This document shows positions 5,701-16,405 of a DNA stretch of 42,604 nt, one piece after another (position 1 is the first letter of the stretch; each line of letters starts with the position of its first letter). This DNA is from Roseofilum casamattae BLCC-M143 (GTDB lineage: Bacteria > Cyanobacteriota > Cyanobacteriia > Cyanobacteriales > Desertifilaceae), in contig NZ_JAQOSQ010000030.1 in assembly GCF_030068455.1 (NCBI RefSeq), positions 1-42,604 of the forward strand. The letters run 5' to 3'. The notes under the pieces are model-generated. The model was not told the DNA's origin and searched no databases. It saw only the letters and a list, made by a program, of their open reading frames with translations. Position numbers and translations under genes: made by a program.

Positions 5701-6261
5701 CTACGCCGCACTGGCAATCGCGCCAATTTTCCCTCTGAATCTCACTATCTTATCTCCAAACAACGGCAACTCCAACTGCACGAAAGGAGAGCGTCTCGGC
5801 TCCTCTCTGGCTGCTTTGGAGACGGTCTTTTTCTCGGGTAATGTGACTTCAAAGCGGACGATGTCAAACAGCTTGAGTTGCCGGCACTTTATTTGGCTTG
5901 AATAGGTCGCCCAAAGGTCATCATTTGCGAGAAATAGAGAAGTCCGAATCTTGGGGATTTGCCAAACCATTTTAGATCGCAATCCTGCCTGCTCGTCGCA
6001 AAATTGATTGAATAGGTTCATTGAATCTCTGACGGCATCGGCAACATCCCAGGCGATTTCGCGAAGAGCACTTTTTACCCGGCGCTTGCTAGCGGCATTC
6101 GCATTTTTCCAGTAAATACTATCCCATTTTTTGTGGTAATCCCGCGCTCGTTTAGCTCCTAGTTCGAGTTTTTGGGTCAGGGACTTGAATATATTGCTAC
6201 TGTAGTTTAGCTTGTTCGAGCGCTCGGCTGCAGACCCCAAACATGCCGATAATACATACAT
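5701..6261 (-). CDS. Hypothetical basic protein, about 186 aa
   Basis: Not recognised. From the ATG at 6261 it reads MYVLSACLGSAAERSNKLNY and has a lysine/arginine-rich helical middle (ARDYHKKWDSIYWKNANAAS) and a strand-rich C-terminus (FVQLELPLFGDKIVRFRGKI). TTG and GTG codons just upstream (6273, 6270) are possible starts. None has a strong ribosome site. It leads the three-gene operon with the two small paralogues. A toxin with immunity proteins is one reading of this layout, but no nuclease or other toxin motif is visible. Confidence 0.55.
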   Translation of the reverse strand: MYVLSACLGSAAERSNKLNYSSNIFKSLTQKLELGAKRARDYHKKWDSIYWKNANAASKRRVKSALREIAWDVADAVRDSMNLFNQFCDEQAGLRSKMVWQIPKIRTSLFLANDDLWATYSSQIKCRQLKLFDIVRFEVTLPEKKTVSKAAREEPRRSPFVQLELPLFGDKIVRFRGKIGAIASAA

Positions 6262-6356
6262 ATATTGCACCAAAATACTGTTTTTATTATATCATAAACA
6301 AAGGCAAAATATTTCAGTTATAATGGATTTAGAAAGTTGCTTTATATGAATAAAAG

Positions 6357-6635
6357 ATGCCATTTAATGAAAAAAAAATACGCCCTGCCTGGAAAATGTT
6401 GCCGAAAGCTGCTCGAAGAGCATTGCAAAATTTAGAGTGCGCGATCGCCTCTGGAGAAAAGGAAGAAGTCGATCGCGCTGTTAATGCGATCGCAGACAGT
6501 TTCTATGAGGCAAGTGAAGAGATAGCGATTTACCGTATTGAATGCCAGAAACTGCGCAATCGACTTCGGTGGAGAAAGCGATCGCGCCGCAGTGGGGAGA
6601 AAGCGATCGCGCGTTGGTTAACTCTATTCGGATAG
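6357..6635 (+). CDS. Hypothetical small basic protein, 92 aa
   Basis: Reads MPFNEKKIRPAWKMLPKAAR, then an acidic helix (SGEKEEVDRAVNAIADSFYE) and an arginine-rich C-terminus partly made of HIP1-derived codons (RWRKRSRRSGEKAIARW). The start lies in AT-rich DNA divergent from the minus-strand trio and has no strong ribosome site. A run of nine A at codons 5-8 could be prone to slippage. Unrecognised; moderate confidence that it is expressed. Confidence 0.45.
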   Translation: MPFNEKKIRPAWKMLPKAARRALQNLECAIASGEKEEVDRAVNAIADSFYEASEEIAIYRIECQKLRNRLRWRKRSRRSGEKAIARWLTLFG

Positions 6636-6922
6636 TATGGCGATCGCAAACGGCAGAAATGGGATGCGATCGCGCCGAGAAACCAAAAAAGCTCCAACAG
6701 CGAATGTCTAAAGCCAGAATGCACAGCCAGAGAGAACTCCAGCGATTGCAGCCTCAATTTTTCTGAGGTTCCAAAAAGGATCCAAAATCTCTCTAGCTAA
6801 AAAATAAGGAAAATTCTTGCTGTGCGAAAAAATGCAGGGGAGAAAGTGGGAGAGAAGGAAAACCAACGATTTTACGTTGTTTCAGCCATCTAAATTCTCA
6901 GTAAACAATGCGTATAAAAAGA

Positions 6923-6994
6923 AGCCCATGACGAGGATTGAACTCGTGACCTCACCCTTACCAAGGGTGTGCTCTACCACTGAGCTACATGGGC
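6923..6994 (-). tRNA. tRNA-Thr (GGT anticodon)
   Basis: The minus strand folds as a 72-nt cloverleaf. The acceptor is GCCCATG / CATGGGC with discriminator U, D arm GCTC / GAGC, anticodon stem CACCC / GGGTG with loop TTGGTAA (anticodon GGT), and T arm ACGAG-TTCAATC-CTCGT. CCA is not encoded. It reads ACC/ACU threonine codons. The tRNA-Tyr gene lies 22 bases upstream on the same strand, so they are probably co-transcribed. Confidence 0.95.
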
Positions 6995-7016
6995 AGGTGA
7001 GTCACCGGATTAGTGA

Positions 7017-7098
7017 TGGGCCGAGCTGGATTCGAACCAGCGTAGGCATTGCCAGTGGATTTACAGTCCACCCCCATTAGCCACTCGGGCATCGACCC
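7017..7098 (-). tRNA. tRNA-Tyr (GTA anticodon)
   Basis: The minus strand gives an 82-nt class II tRNA. The acceptor is GGGTCGA / TCGGCCC with one G-U pair, anticodon loop CTGTAAA (GTA) on stem TGGA / TCCA, a long variable arm, and T arm GCTGG-TTCGAAT-CCAGC with discriminator A. It decodes tyrosine codons and lies directly upstream of tRNA-Thr. Confidence 0.95.
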
Positions 7099-7164
7099 TT
7101 ATTTTCCTCACCGATTTCTAATCGTATCACAAGAGTTTGGAAACGACAACCTCTTTTGGCAAAA

Positions 7165-8448
<1,284 letters not shown>

Positions 8449-8465
8449 TTAATTCGGAATTGCCG

Positions 8466-10925
8466 TTAATTCCCTAAAAATTGTTCCAGCCATTTGTGCC
8501 GCCACGCCAAACGCAAGAGAATTGCCCAGAGCCAGGCGATCGCGCTAATGAACAGATAATCATTCCATCCGAGTAAGGTCAGATCGAAAAAGCTGCGTAC
8601 TGAGGGAATAGCGAGAATACCGACGTAGACGGCTGCCACTGCCAAAGACACGCCCGTATAGCGCCAGTCGCCGCTGAGGGGTTCTGCGGCCACCCAAAAC
8701 GCTGTAGGGGGTTTGAGGAACACCATTAGCAGCAATCCACCCATAACTAAAATCGTTACCAAGGCACTGCGTGGAACCGCGAGGAGGCGATCGTCCAAAA
8801 TGACGATTCCCGTCTCTTCTACGGCTTGCCAGACCCCGGTAACTAAATATCCGAGATAGACGATCGCCCCGGCAACGGTTAAGGAGAGGGCTGCGGGAAG
8901 GACAAAGTGCATGAGAGATCGCCCTCTCTCCCGGTCTTCGAGAGCGCCAGGTCTGGACCAGGGTGGCAAACAGAGGGTGGGCAATCCCACGGAAAGCACG
9001 GTAGCTAAAGCACTATGTTTGGTTAAGAGGGGAAAGGTGCCAATGACTTGACCCGTTGCTAAAATCAGCAGGGTAAAGGAAAAAATGCGGACGATAAATA
9101 GTTTCAGTACATCTTGAATGCCATTTTGGATGCGCTGGCCTTCGACGAGAGCGAAGGGAAGAGATTTAAACGAGTCGCGCAAAAGGACGAGATCGGCAAC
9201 GGCTTTTGTTGCTTTACTCCCGCTTTCCATGGCGATGCCCAGATTTGCTTGTTTCAGGAATAAGACATCATTGACGCCGTCGCCGATGGCGGCCACATAG
9301 AGTCCTTGCCGGCGCAAGGTTTGCGCGATTTCGGCTTTTTGTTCGGGAACGATGCCACCGAAAATCTGGTAATGAGCGATCGCATCGGGGCGTTGCGCTT
9401 CATCCAATTTCGCCAGCTCCATGCCGGAAATCGCCGGTAAATCGCCCTCTAAACCGACTTGACGGGCGATGGCGGCTACGGTTTGCGCGCGATCGCCGGA
9501 AATAATTTTCAGGGCGACTCCAGCCTGCTGAAAGCCTTCTAGGGTCTCTAAAACGCCCTCGCGCAGGCGATCGCCGAGAATGACGAGTCCCAGAGGTTGC
9601 AGCGATGGCGGAATCTGGGGATTGTCACCCTTATCGTAAAAAGAGGCAACTTCAGAAGTTCCGGCAAAAAGAATAACTCGAAATCCTTGCGCCGTCTTCG
9701 ATTCAATCTCGCTCCAAACTTCGGCAGAGAGAGGAATAGAGCGATCGAGAATCTCTGGCGCTCCCAAGACGTAGGTTCCGGCCATCCCATCTTCCCCAGA
9801 GTCGGAAAAGACGAGTCCGCTCCACTTGCGTCCGGAGGTGAAGAGAACTTCTTCCACTGGAGATCGGGGGTTTTGGGGGCTGGTGTTGGCGATCGCTTTG
9901 CTGGTGGCATTTCTCGAACTGCTGCTCGCGCTGTAGATCCCTAAGAGATAGTGCAGTTTGTCGATAGATGTCTCGATGGGATAGAGTTGGTTGACTTCAA
10001 TCTCATTGGTGGTTAACGTCCCGGTTTTATCCAAACAGAGGACTTTCACGTGACTGAGAGATTCAACAGCGTTGGCTTGTTGAATAAGGATATTTTGCCG
10101 TAACATGCGCACCGCTCCCAAGGTGTAGGCGAGGGTGACGGAAAGGTAGAGACCTGCAGGAACTAACCCCGCAATAACAGCAGCTTCTTGCACGGCATCT
10201 TGGACGCTTTGGGTGCGACTGAGTACGGAAATGGAAACCAGAAACCAGAGAAATGCAGCGACGAGAATAAAGGTGCGAATGACTCGATTGACTTGTTGCT
10301 GCACGGGGGTATAGATTTGGCGGAAGGCGCGCGCTCCGGAGGCAAGGCGATAGGCGTTAGTATCTTTACCGACCTGTTGCGCTTGGTAGTAGCCTTCGCC
10401 GCTGATACAGAAGGTTCCCGAGAGAATGCGATCGCCTCTCGTTTTGGCGATCGCGTCGGACTCCCCAGTGAGCAAGGATTCGTCTACTTCCACCCGACCT
10501 TGCAACAGTTCCCCATCAACGACGATTTGTTCTCCGGGGATAAGGTGTAAAATGTCGTCTCGGACGATCTCGCGCGGATCGAGGGTGCATTCTTTGCCAT
10601 TGCGCATCACGAGGGACTGGGGACGGGTAAGCAGAGCAATGCGATCGAGTTTGCGTTTCGCCCAAATTTCTTGACAGACACCGATGAGCAGAGCGTTGAA
10701 GAGGACTGCAATGACGATGATGCCGTCGCTATAGAGTCCTAAAGAAATCAGAAGCAAGAAAATGGAGAAGAAGACTCCGTTAACGAAGGTGAAGATAGTT
10801 TCGCGGATGATATCGAGATAGGAGCGAGAGTTGGGTAATTTGACGTTGTTGTCTAAGCCAGACTTTTGGCGCCCCTGCACTTCCGTATCGCTTAGTCCTG
10901 TCGGTGTTGAGTCCGCTGAAATCAT
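8466..10925 (-). CDS. P-type cation-transporting ATPase, HAD family
   Basis: 819 residues with the complete catalytic set: TGES in the actuator domain (about 153-156), the phosphorylation motif DKTGTLT (299-305), and GDGVND in the hinge (near 537). The membrane segment before the P domain carries VPAGL instead of the PEGL of SERCA-type pumps. N-terminal architecture (no heavy-metal-binding domain, two helices before the A domain) and the six C-terminal helices place it with CtpE-like, probably Ca2+-transporting, ATPases. Substrate is inferred. It probably forms an operon with the downstream CNNM gene. Confidence 0.85.
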   Translation of the reverse strand: MISADSTPTGLSDTEVQGRQKSGLDNNVKLPNSRSYLDIIRETIFTFVNGVFFSIFLLLISLGLYSDGIIVIAVLFNALLIGVCQEIWAKRKLDRIALLTRPQSLVMRNGKECTLDPREIVRDDILHLIPGEQIVVDGELLQGRVEVDESLLTGESDAIAKTRGDRILSGTFCISGEGYYQAQQVGKDTNAYRLASGARAFRQIYTPVQQQVNRVIRTFILVAAFLWFLVSISVLSRTQSVQDAVQEAAVIAGLVPAGLYLSVTLAYTLGAVRMLRQNILIQQANAVESLSHVKVLCLDKTGTLTTNEIEVNQLYPIETSIDKLHYLLGIYSASSSSRNATSKAIANTSPQNPRSPVEEVLFTSGRKWSGLVFSDSGEDGMAGTYVLGAPEILDRSIPLSAEVWSEIESKTAQGFRVILFAGTSEVASFYDKGDNPQIPPSLQPLGLVILGDRLREGVLETLEGFQQAGVALKIISGDRAQTVAAIARQVGLEGDLPAISGMELAKLDEAQRPDAIAHYQIFGGIVPEQKAEIAQTLRRQGLYVAAIGDGVNDVLFLKQANLGIAMESGSKATKAVADLVLLRDSFKSLPFALVEGQRIQNGIQDVLKLFIVRIFSFTLLILATGQVIGTFPLLTKHSALATVLSVGLPTLCLPPWSRPGALEDRERGRSLMHFVLPAALSLTVAGAIVYLGYLVTGVWQAVEETGIVILDDRLLAVPRSALVTILVMGGLLLMVFLKPPTAFWVAAEPLSGDWRYTGVSLAVAAVYVGILAIPSVRSFFDLTLLGWNDYLFISAIAWLWAILLRLAWRHKWLEQFLGN

Positions 10926-11000
10926 TCTCCTCCACTAACTGGTGTTCTATCACCTATCTCGAACTTAAACTATATTAGGTGAGTTTTAGATGGGAAATCG

Positions 11001-11450
11001 ATGAAAATTCGCATTGCCAGCACCAAAGATGTTGAAACTCTGTTTGCCATCAGAACCAGCGTGATTGAAAATTATCAATCTCGCGCAGAACTGGCAGAGT
11101 TGGGAATTACCGTGGATTCCGTGACTGAAATACTAAAAACAGATGGTCGCGCTTGGATTGCTGAAATTGAGGGAAAAGCTGTAGCCTTTGCGATCGCCAG
11201 CTCTACGGAACATACTATCTTTGGAATGTTCGTACATCCTCAGTTTGAAAATCGGGGATTGGGTCGCGCGCTGATGCAACGTGCTGAAGAATGGTTATGG
11301 GAGCAAGGTTGCGCGGAAATTTGGTTATTGACCGGGAATAACCCAATGTTGCGCGCCTATGGATTTTATCTCCATTTGGGGTGGACTCCGGTGGAGGTGG
11401 AAACGGAGGGGCCGTTTGCGGATGAGATGAAGTTTATGAAGTGGAAGTGA
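11001..11450 (+). CDS. GNAT-family N-acetyltransferase
   Basis: 149 residues with the GNAT fold: MKIRIASTKDVETLFAIRTS at the start, and the acetyl-CoA-binding motif A (MFVHPQFENRGLGRALMQRA) at about 83-102, containing R/Q-x-x-G-x-G/A. The C-terminal part (AYGFYLHLGWTPV) matches motif B. It transfers an acetyl group from acetyl-CoA to an amine; the acceptor cannot be inferred. It stands alone, divergent from the P-type ATPase, with a short shared promoter region. Confidence 0.85.
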   Translation: MKIRIASTKDVETLFAIRTSVIENYQSRAELAELGITVDSVTEILKTDGRAWIAEIEGKAVAFAIASSTEHTIFGMFVHPQFENRGLGRALMQRAEEWLWEQGCAEIWLLTGNNPMLRAYGFYLHLGWTPVEVETEGPFADEMKFMKWK

Positions 11451-11561
11451 GAGAGAGCGCGATACAGTGAGTTGCTTTAATTTATCGTAATTATTTCCCG
11501 CGATCGCATCGAGTAAGATCCAGTCATAACTGTCTGCAAAGAAGCTTTCAAGGGATCTACC

Positions 11562-13082
11562 ATGACCGTATCCTTACTCGATGTTATTCGACATTACAAA
11601 GGCAAGCCGAATGAAGATCTGGCCTTACAAAAACTCCAACATGCTATTGATACCGTCCGTCCGGAACTATTAAACGAATCCTCCGACTTCCTCCGTCGTT
11701 GGCGCACCCCTCTCAGTCCGGAAGATACCGCCGTCCGGCTAAACGTACCCTACCTGAGCCAACTGGACAACATCAACAAAAATCGCACCTCCAACGTCAC
11801 CTGTCTCGCCATGTGCATGGGATACTTCGGCCATCCCATCATCAACCCCTCAACGAGCGAGCAACTCGAAGACGAACTCTATCGTTACTGTCGGGAAAAC
11901 GACCTCTCGCGCCATTCCCCCTACGACTTAGCTCAAATTTTCAACAGCTATGGCTACCACGATGACTTTCGCAACAACGCCAGTCAAGCTGATATCAAAA
12001 AATCCTTAGATCGCGGCAATCCTTGCATTATCCACGGTTGGTTTACCCGCGCCGGTCATGTCGTTACCATTGTCGGCTACAACAACGACGGGTTCATCGT
12101 CCACGACCCCATGGGGAAATGGAGCGCTCGAGGCTACGACAACGCCATTAGCGGTGCCAACTTGACCTACTCCTATGCCGAGATAAAAGAACTCTGCAGT
12201 GCCGATGGCGACATGTGGGTGCATTTCGTCAGCAAACCTGCCTCTGTTCAACCTTTGGGAACTGTCGTCGAACAAACCCAAACCATCAAACTGCAAGTTA
12301 TCCTGCAAAATAACCAAACCTTACCCATCGCTGAAGCCACCAAGTATACCGACTTGATTATGCAAATCCAAGTCCGCTTGCGCAGCTTAAAACTCCTCGC
12401 TGGAAAAGCCGACGGACTCTACGGGCCGATCACGCAATCGGCGCTCTCTCGCTTTGCCGAAGCCTATCATCTAAGCTACGACCCAATTACCGCCGATTTA
12501 GCCAAACAACTGATTCAAGCCCAAAACGTTCCCGGATTCGACCCGACGAAAGAACTGGCAACTCCGGAAGTGGTGGCCAAATGTCTCAATGCACCCATAG
12601 AAGACGCGCGCACCTATCTTCCACCGCTGATGCAGGCCATGAGCGAGAAAGGAATGCTCAATCGACCTACCTTGATTGCTGCCTTAGCCACTATTGGCGT
12701 GGAAACTAACGGCTTTCGTCCGATTAACGAGTGGGGAGGAGAGGCTTATTTCCGCGATATGTACGAATGGCGCTCCGATTTGGGCAATAATCAAGCGGGA
12801 GATGGGGTGCGCTACCACGGACGAGGATTTATTCAGATTACCGGCCGCGCCAACTATCGCTCCTATGGCGAAAAGTTAGGCGTGCCATTAGAAGATAATC
12901 CGGAACTGGCCTTAGATCCGGGGATTGCCACTCGTATTTTAGTCGAATATTTCTGGGATCGCAGCGTCGATCGCCGCGCCACGGAAGGCGACTGGAAAGG
13001 AGTTCGCCGCGCTGTCAATGGCGGTTTGAACGGTTGGAGCCATTTTTGGGGCGTCGTCCAAGAGTTGCAACAGCGCATTTAA
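11562..13082 (+). CDS. C39-like domain + peptidoglycan-binding domain + GH19 chitinase-like protein
   Basis: 506 residues in four parts: a 50-residue N-terminal segment shared with the next gene; a C39_2-type papain-like domain (about 60-225); a PG_binding_1-like repeat (about 262-320, LRSLKLLAGKADGLYGPITQ); and a GH19 domain (about 330-506) with ATIGVETNGFRPINEWGG and the signature GRGFIQITGRANY. GH19 enzymes cut chitin or peptidoglycan-type glycans. In the C39 domain His166 and Asp182 are present, but the nucleophile position is Ser77 where the neighbour has Cys, so peptidase activity is doubtful. No signal peptide is seen; release would need lysis or a non-classical route. Confidence 0.85.
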   Translation: MTVSLLDVIRHYKGKPNEDLALQKLQHAIDTVRPELLNESSDFLRRWRTPLSPEDTAVRLNVPYLSQLDNINKNRTSNVTCLAMCMGYFGHPIINPSTSEQLEDELYRYCRENDLSRHSPYDLAQIFNSYGYHDDFRNNASQADIKKSLDRGNPCIIHGWFTRAGHVVTIVGYNNDGFIVHDPMGKWSARGYDNAISGANLTYSYAEIKELCSADGDMWVHFVSKPASVQPLGTVVEQTQTIKLQVILQNNQTLPIAEATKYTDLIMQIQVRLRSLKLLAGKADGLYGPITQSALSRFAEAYHLSYDPITADLAKQLIQAQNVPGFDPTKELATPEVVAKCLNAPIEDARTYLPPLMQAMSEKGMLNRPTLIAALATIGVETNGFRPINEWGGEAYFRDMYEWRSDLGNNQAGDGVRYHGRGFIQITGRANYRSYGEKLGVPLEDNPELALDPGIATRILVEYFWDRSVDRRATEGDWKGVRRAVNGGLNGWSHFWGVVQELQQRI

Positions 13083-13123
13083 GTCTTTCCTATTACCCAT
13101 TTCCTATTTTCTAATTGCCGACC

Positions 13124-13849
13124 ATGAGCATTTCATTAGTTAACATTGCAAAATACTATGAAGGCGAGCCGCATCAAGATATGGCGATCGCCATTCTACA
13201 ACAAGAGCTAGAGCGCACCCATCCAGAACTGCTCGCCGAAAACTCCGAGTTCATGCAGTGCTGGAAAACCCCAGAGTCCGCTGGCGATCGCTCGAGTCAG
13301 GAGAACCTCAATACCGTTGACTCGGACACCGAACTTCCGAAAACCAAAATCTTATCCATTCCTTATTTCAGTCAACTGAATAATGAAATGAATCCTCACG
13401 GGTCGTGTAACGTGACCAGCGTGGCCATGTGCTTGACCTATTTAGGCTATCAACATCACCGTTCCGGCCAGCTCGAAGACGAACTCTATCAATATTGCCT
13501 CAGTCAAGGATTGTCGCGCCACTCCCCTTGGGATTTGCAAGAGTTAATCGGCCGCTACGGCTATAAAGATGATTTCCAAGACAAAGCCAAATGGGCTGAT
13601 GTGAAAACCTGGCTCGCGGACGGCAACCCCTGTATCGCCCATGGCTGGTTTACCCGCTCCGGTCATATTGTCACCCTCACTGGCTATAACGAAAAAGGAT
13701 GGGTGGTTCACGATCCGTATGGCGAGTGGTTTTCCTGGGGATACGACACCAGCGTTAGCGGCAAAAACTTAACCTATTCCTATGGCATGATGCGCCAAAT
13801 CTGCGGCACCGATGGCGATTTGTGGATTCACTATGTCTCCAAGCCATAG
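13124..13849 (+). CDS. C39-like peptidase, tandem paralogue without the hydrolase domains
   Basis: 241 residues from the ATG at 13124 (a TTG at 13115 is less likely). Residues 1-50 (MSISLVNIAKYYEGEPHQDM) and the C39_2-type domain closely match the preceding protein. Here the catalytic cysteine is intact (Cys95 in SCNVTSVAM), followed by the His (SGHIVTLTGYN) and Asp (VHDPYG). It ends where the PG-binding and GH19 domains begin in the neighbour. No signal peptide is visible. The gap of 41 bases suggests co-transcription. Probable cysteine peptidase or amidase on peptides or cell-wall peptides; substrate unknown. Confidence 0.8.
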   Translation: MSISLVNIAKYYEGEPHQDMAIAILQQELERTHPELLAENSEFMQCWKTPESAGDRSSQENLNTVDSDTELPKTKILSIPYFSQLNNEMNPHGSCNVTSVAMCLTYLGYQHHRSGQLEDELYQYCLSQGLSRHSPWDLQELIGRYGYKDDFQDKAKWADVKTWLADGNPCIAHGWFTRSGHIVTLTGYNEKGWVVHDPYGEWFSWGYDTSVSGKNLTYSYGMMRQICGTDGDLWIHYVSKP

Positions 13850-14048
13850 TCCAAATCCATAGCATTTTTATTGGATTCGCAACCCTCCCGTGGGAGAAGG
13901 GGCTGGAGGAAGAGAGCAAGCGATCGCATTGAAAAGGCTGTATAGACAGAAAACACAAATCCTTCTAAGCTAGATGGGCACTCCAACCCACCCAAACACA
14001 ACCCATTCATTATTAATTATTAACTATTAATTGTTAATTAAGATCGCC

Positions 14049-14600
14049 ATGCCCTATCAACACGAACCCGCAGAACACATCAAACAACAGTTTTTCTATC
14101 AAGGACGCAAGTTTAGTTTTGATGGCTCGACCCTGCGCCTTCCCAACGGAGTGGTGGGAAATTGGGAATGCATTCGCCATCCCGGAGGCGCTCTGGCCGT
14201 CCCGGTGACTCCCAACGGAAAATTAGTCTTAGTCCGTCAATATCGGTTTGCCGCTCAAGGACGACTGTTGGAGTTTCCTGCCGGAACTGTCGAACCCCAC
14301 GAAGATCCTGCCGAAACGATTAAACGGGAAATTGAAGAAGAAACCGGATATCGTGCAGGTCAATGGCGCAAGCTAGGTCAGTTTTTTCTCGCACCCGGCT
14401 ATTCTGATGAAATTATTTATGCCTTTTTAGCGCAAGATTTGGAAGAATTGCCTAATCCTCCCGCCCAAGATGAGGATGAAGATATCGAAACGGTGTTGAT
14501 GACTCCGATGGAGTTAGAACAAGCGATTTTAGATGGGGAGCCTGTTGACGCGAAGTCTATTTCTGCTTTGGTGTTGGCTCGCCCGTTCTTGTCCGAGTAA
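14049..14600 (+). CDS. Nudix hydrolase (ADP-ribose pyrophosphatase-like)
   Basis: 183 residues from the ATG at 14049 (MPYQHEPAEHIKQQ); a TTG at 14031 in AT-rich DNA is less likely. The Nudix box GTVEPHEDPAETIKREIEEE followed by TGY fits G-x5-E-x7-R-E-U-x-E-E-x-G-U. The preceding VRQYRFAAQGRLLEFPAG is typical of ADP-ribose/nucleoside diphosphate sugar hydrolases. Likely a cytosolic housekeeping enzyme that removes ADP-ribose or similar dinucleotides. It converges with guaA across a shared terminator. Confidence 0.85.
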   Translation: MPYQHEPAEHIKQQFFYQGRKFSFDGSTLRLPNGVVGNWECIRHPGGALAVPVTPNGKLVLVRQYRFAAQGRLLEFPAGTVEPHEDPAETIKREIEEETGYRAGQWRKLGQFFLAPGYSDEIIYAFLAQDLEELPNPPAQDEDEDIETVLMTPMELEQAILDGEPVDAKSISALVLARPFLSE

Positions 14601-14611
14601 CTCGATCGCTG

Positions 14612-14669
14612 TAACCCTCTTTTGTCACTGTCGCCGGAGCAAATTTTAGAATGCTCGTAAAGAGGGTTA
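14612..14669. terminator. Bidirectional terminator between Nudix gene and guaA
   Basis: TAACCCTCTTT and AAAGAGGGTTA form an 11-bp stem between two convergent genes, with a 36-base loop. The position and symmetry suit termination in both directions, although T-runs are short. Confidence 0.65.
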
Positions 14670-14679
14670 ACTTGGAGTA

Positions 14680-16284
14680 CTATTCCCACTCAATGGTTCC
14701 AGGAGGTTTGGAGGTAATGTCGTATACCACTCGATTCACTCCCTTCACTTCATTTACAATCCGATTAGAAATGGTTTCTAATAAGTCGTAAGGGACTCGC
14801 GACCAATCTGCGGTCATGCCATCTTCGCTGGTAATCAGGCGCAACACGATGGGATGAGCGTAGGTGCGTTTGTCTCCCATGACTCCGACGCTGCGAATGG
14901 GGAGCAGAACGGCAAAGGCTTGCCAGAAATCGTGATACATTCCTTGCTGGCGGATTTCGTCGCGCACTACGAAGTCGGCATCGCGGAGGATGTTCAGGCG
15001 CTCTGCGGTTACTTCGCCGATAATACGGATGGCTAAACCGGGGCCGGGGAAGGGATGGCGTTTGACGATTTCTTCGGGGAGTCCGATGGAGCGTCCGAGG
15101 TTGCGCACTTCGTCTTTGAAGAGTTTGCGCAGGGGTTCGATGAGTTTGAACTGCAAGTCTTTTGGCAGTCCGCCTACGTTGTGATGGCTTTTGATTTTGA
15201 CGGCGACGCGCTCCCCAGTTTTCGGGTCAACGTTGGTATCGGCAGATTCGATAACGTCGGGATAGAGGGTTCCTTGGGCGAGATAGTCAAAGGGACCGAG
15301 TCGTTTCGACTGTTCTTCAAAAACATGGATAAATTCGTGACCGATGCGCTTCCGTTTTACTTCCGGATCGGTGACTCCTTCGATCGCTTTTAGGAACCGA
15401 TCGCGGGCTTCGATGTATTCTACGTTAATATGGAATTTGCCGGCAAACATTTCCACCAGGGCTTCTGGTTCTCCTTTGCGCATGAATCCTTGGTCGATAA
15501 ACATGCAGGTGAGCTGGTCGCCAATGGCTTGATGGAGTAAGAAAGCGAGGGTGGAGGAATCTACACCACCGGATAAGGCGAGCAGGACGCGGCGATCGCC
15601 TACTTTGGCGCGAATCTCGCGGATGGATTCTTCGACAAATGCTTCTGTCGTCCAGGTGGGTTCGGCTTCGCAAATGTGGTAGACAAAGTTGCGAATTAGG
15701 GCTAAACCGCCGACGGAATGCACGACTTCCGGATGGAATTGCACGCCGTAGAGCTTTTTCTCGTTATTGGCGATCGCCGCACATGGGGTATTATTGGTAT
15801 GAGCCAGAATATCGAATCCTGGAGGCAGTTGCAGACAAGAATCTCCATGACTCATCCACATGGTGGTTCCATTATCGACATTGGTGAGTAAATCTGTGGG
15901 GTCGTCGATAAATAGCTCCGCTTTTCCATATTCGCCGCGCTCGGCTTTTTCGACATTTCCTCCCAACTGTTGCACCATCAGTTGCATTCCATAGCAAACG
16001 CCGAGGATGGGTATTCCCAGATGAAATAATTGCGGATCGCAAACGGGAGCGCGATCGTCGTAAACCGAACTGGGACCGCCAGAAAGAATAATCCCTTTCG
16101 GATTGAGGGTTTTGATGTGGTCTACGCTGGTACGATAGGAGAGGACTTCTGAGTAAACTTGGGTTTCGCGAATGCGACGGGCAATTAATTCGGAATATTG
16201 GGAACCAAAATCAAGAATAACAATCGTTTGCCGATTGATATCCCACAGGGGAGTTGTGGGAGGAGAGGATTGAGTTTGAACCAT
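14680..16284 (-). CDS. guaA: GMP synthase (glutamine-hydrolysing)
   Basis: 534 residues, full length for the family. The N-terminal class I glutamine amidotransferase domain has [20 protein letters not shown], the nucleophile loop GVCYGMQLM and the His-Glu HPEVVH. The ATP pyrophosphatase P-loop is [11 protein letters not shown], and the C-terminal dimerisation domain ends KPPGTIEWE as in other GuaA. It converts XMP to GMP with ATP and glutamine, in purine biosynthesis. The start ATG at 16284 follows a short 5' extension usual in cyanobacteria. Confidence 0.97.
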   Translation of the reverse strand: MVQTQSSPPTTPLWDINRQTIVILDFGSQYSELIARRIRETQVYSEVLSYRTSVDHIKTLNPKGIILSGGPSSVYDDRAPVCDPQLFHLGIPILGVCYGMQLMVQQLGGNVEKAERGEYGKAELFIDDPTDLLTNVDNGTTMWMSHGDSCLQLPPGFDILAHTNNTPCAAIANNEKKLYGVQFHPEVVHSVGGLALIRNFVYHICEAEPTWTTEAFVEESIREIRAKVGDRRVLLALSGGVDSSTLAFLLHQAIGDQLTCMFIDQGFMRKGEPEALVEMFAGKFHINVEYIEARDRFLKAIEGVTDPEVKRKRIGHEFIHVFEEQSKRLGPFDYLAQGTLYPDVIESADTNVDPKTGERVAVKIKSHHNVGGLPKDLQFKLIEPLRKLFKDEVRNLGRSIGLPEEIVKRHPFPGPGLAIRIIGEVTAERLNILRDADFVVRDEIRQQGMYHDFWQAFAVLLPIRSVGVMGDKRTYAHPIVLRLITSEDGMTADWSRVPYDLLETISNRIVNEVKGVNRVVYDITSKPPGTIEWE

Positions 16285-16405
16285 GATATAAAGTGGGGTG
16301 GATGCAATCTTGCTGAAGGTTGCGTGTTGCGGCAGGGAATGGAAGTTGATTCCCTTCTCGTAGTGATGTTGTGTTGATATGGTTTTCTAGAATATCACAG
16401 TTTGC

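Noticed and set aside
6542-6766. Plus-strand frame of 74 codons after the 92-aa gene
   Set aside because: It starts inside the 92-aa gene in another frame and is mostly made of repeated HIP1 codons.
6817-7080. Plus-strand frame of 87 codons
   Set aside because: It runs antisense across tRNA-Thr and tRNA-Tyr.
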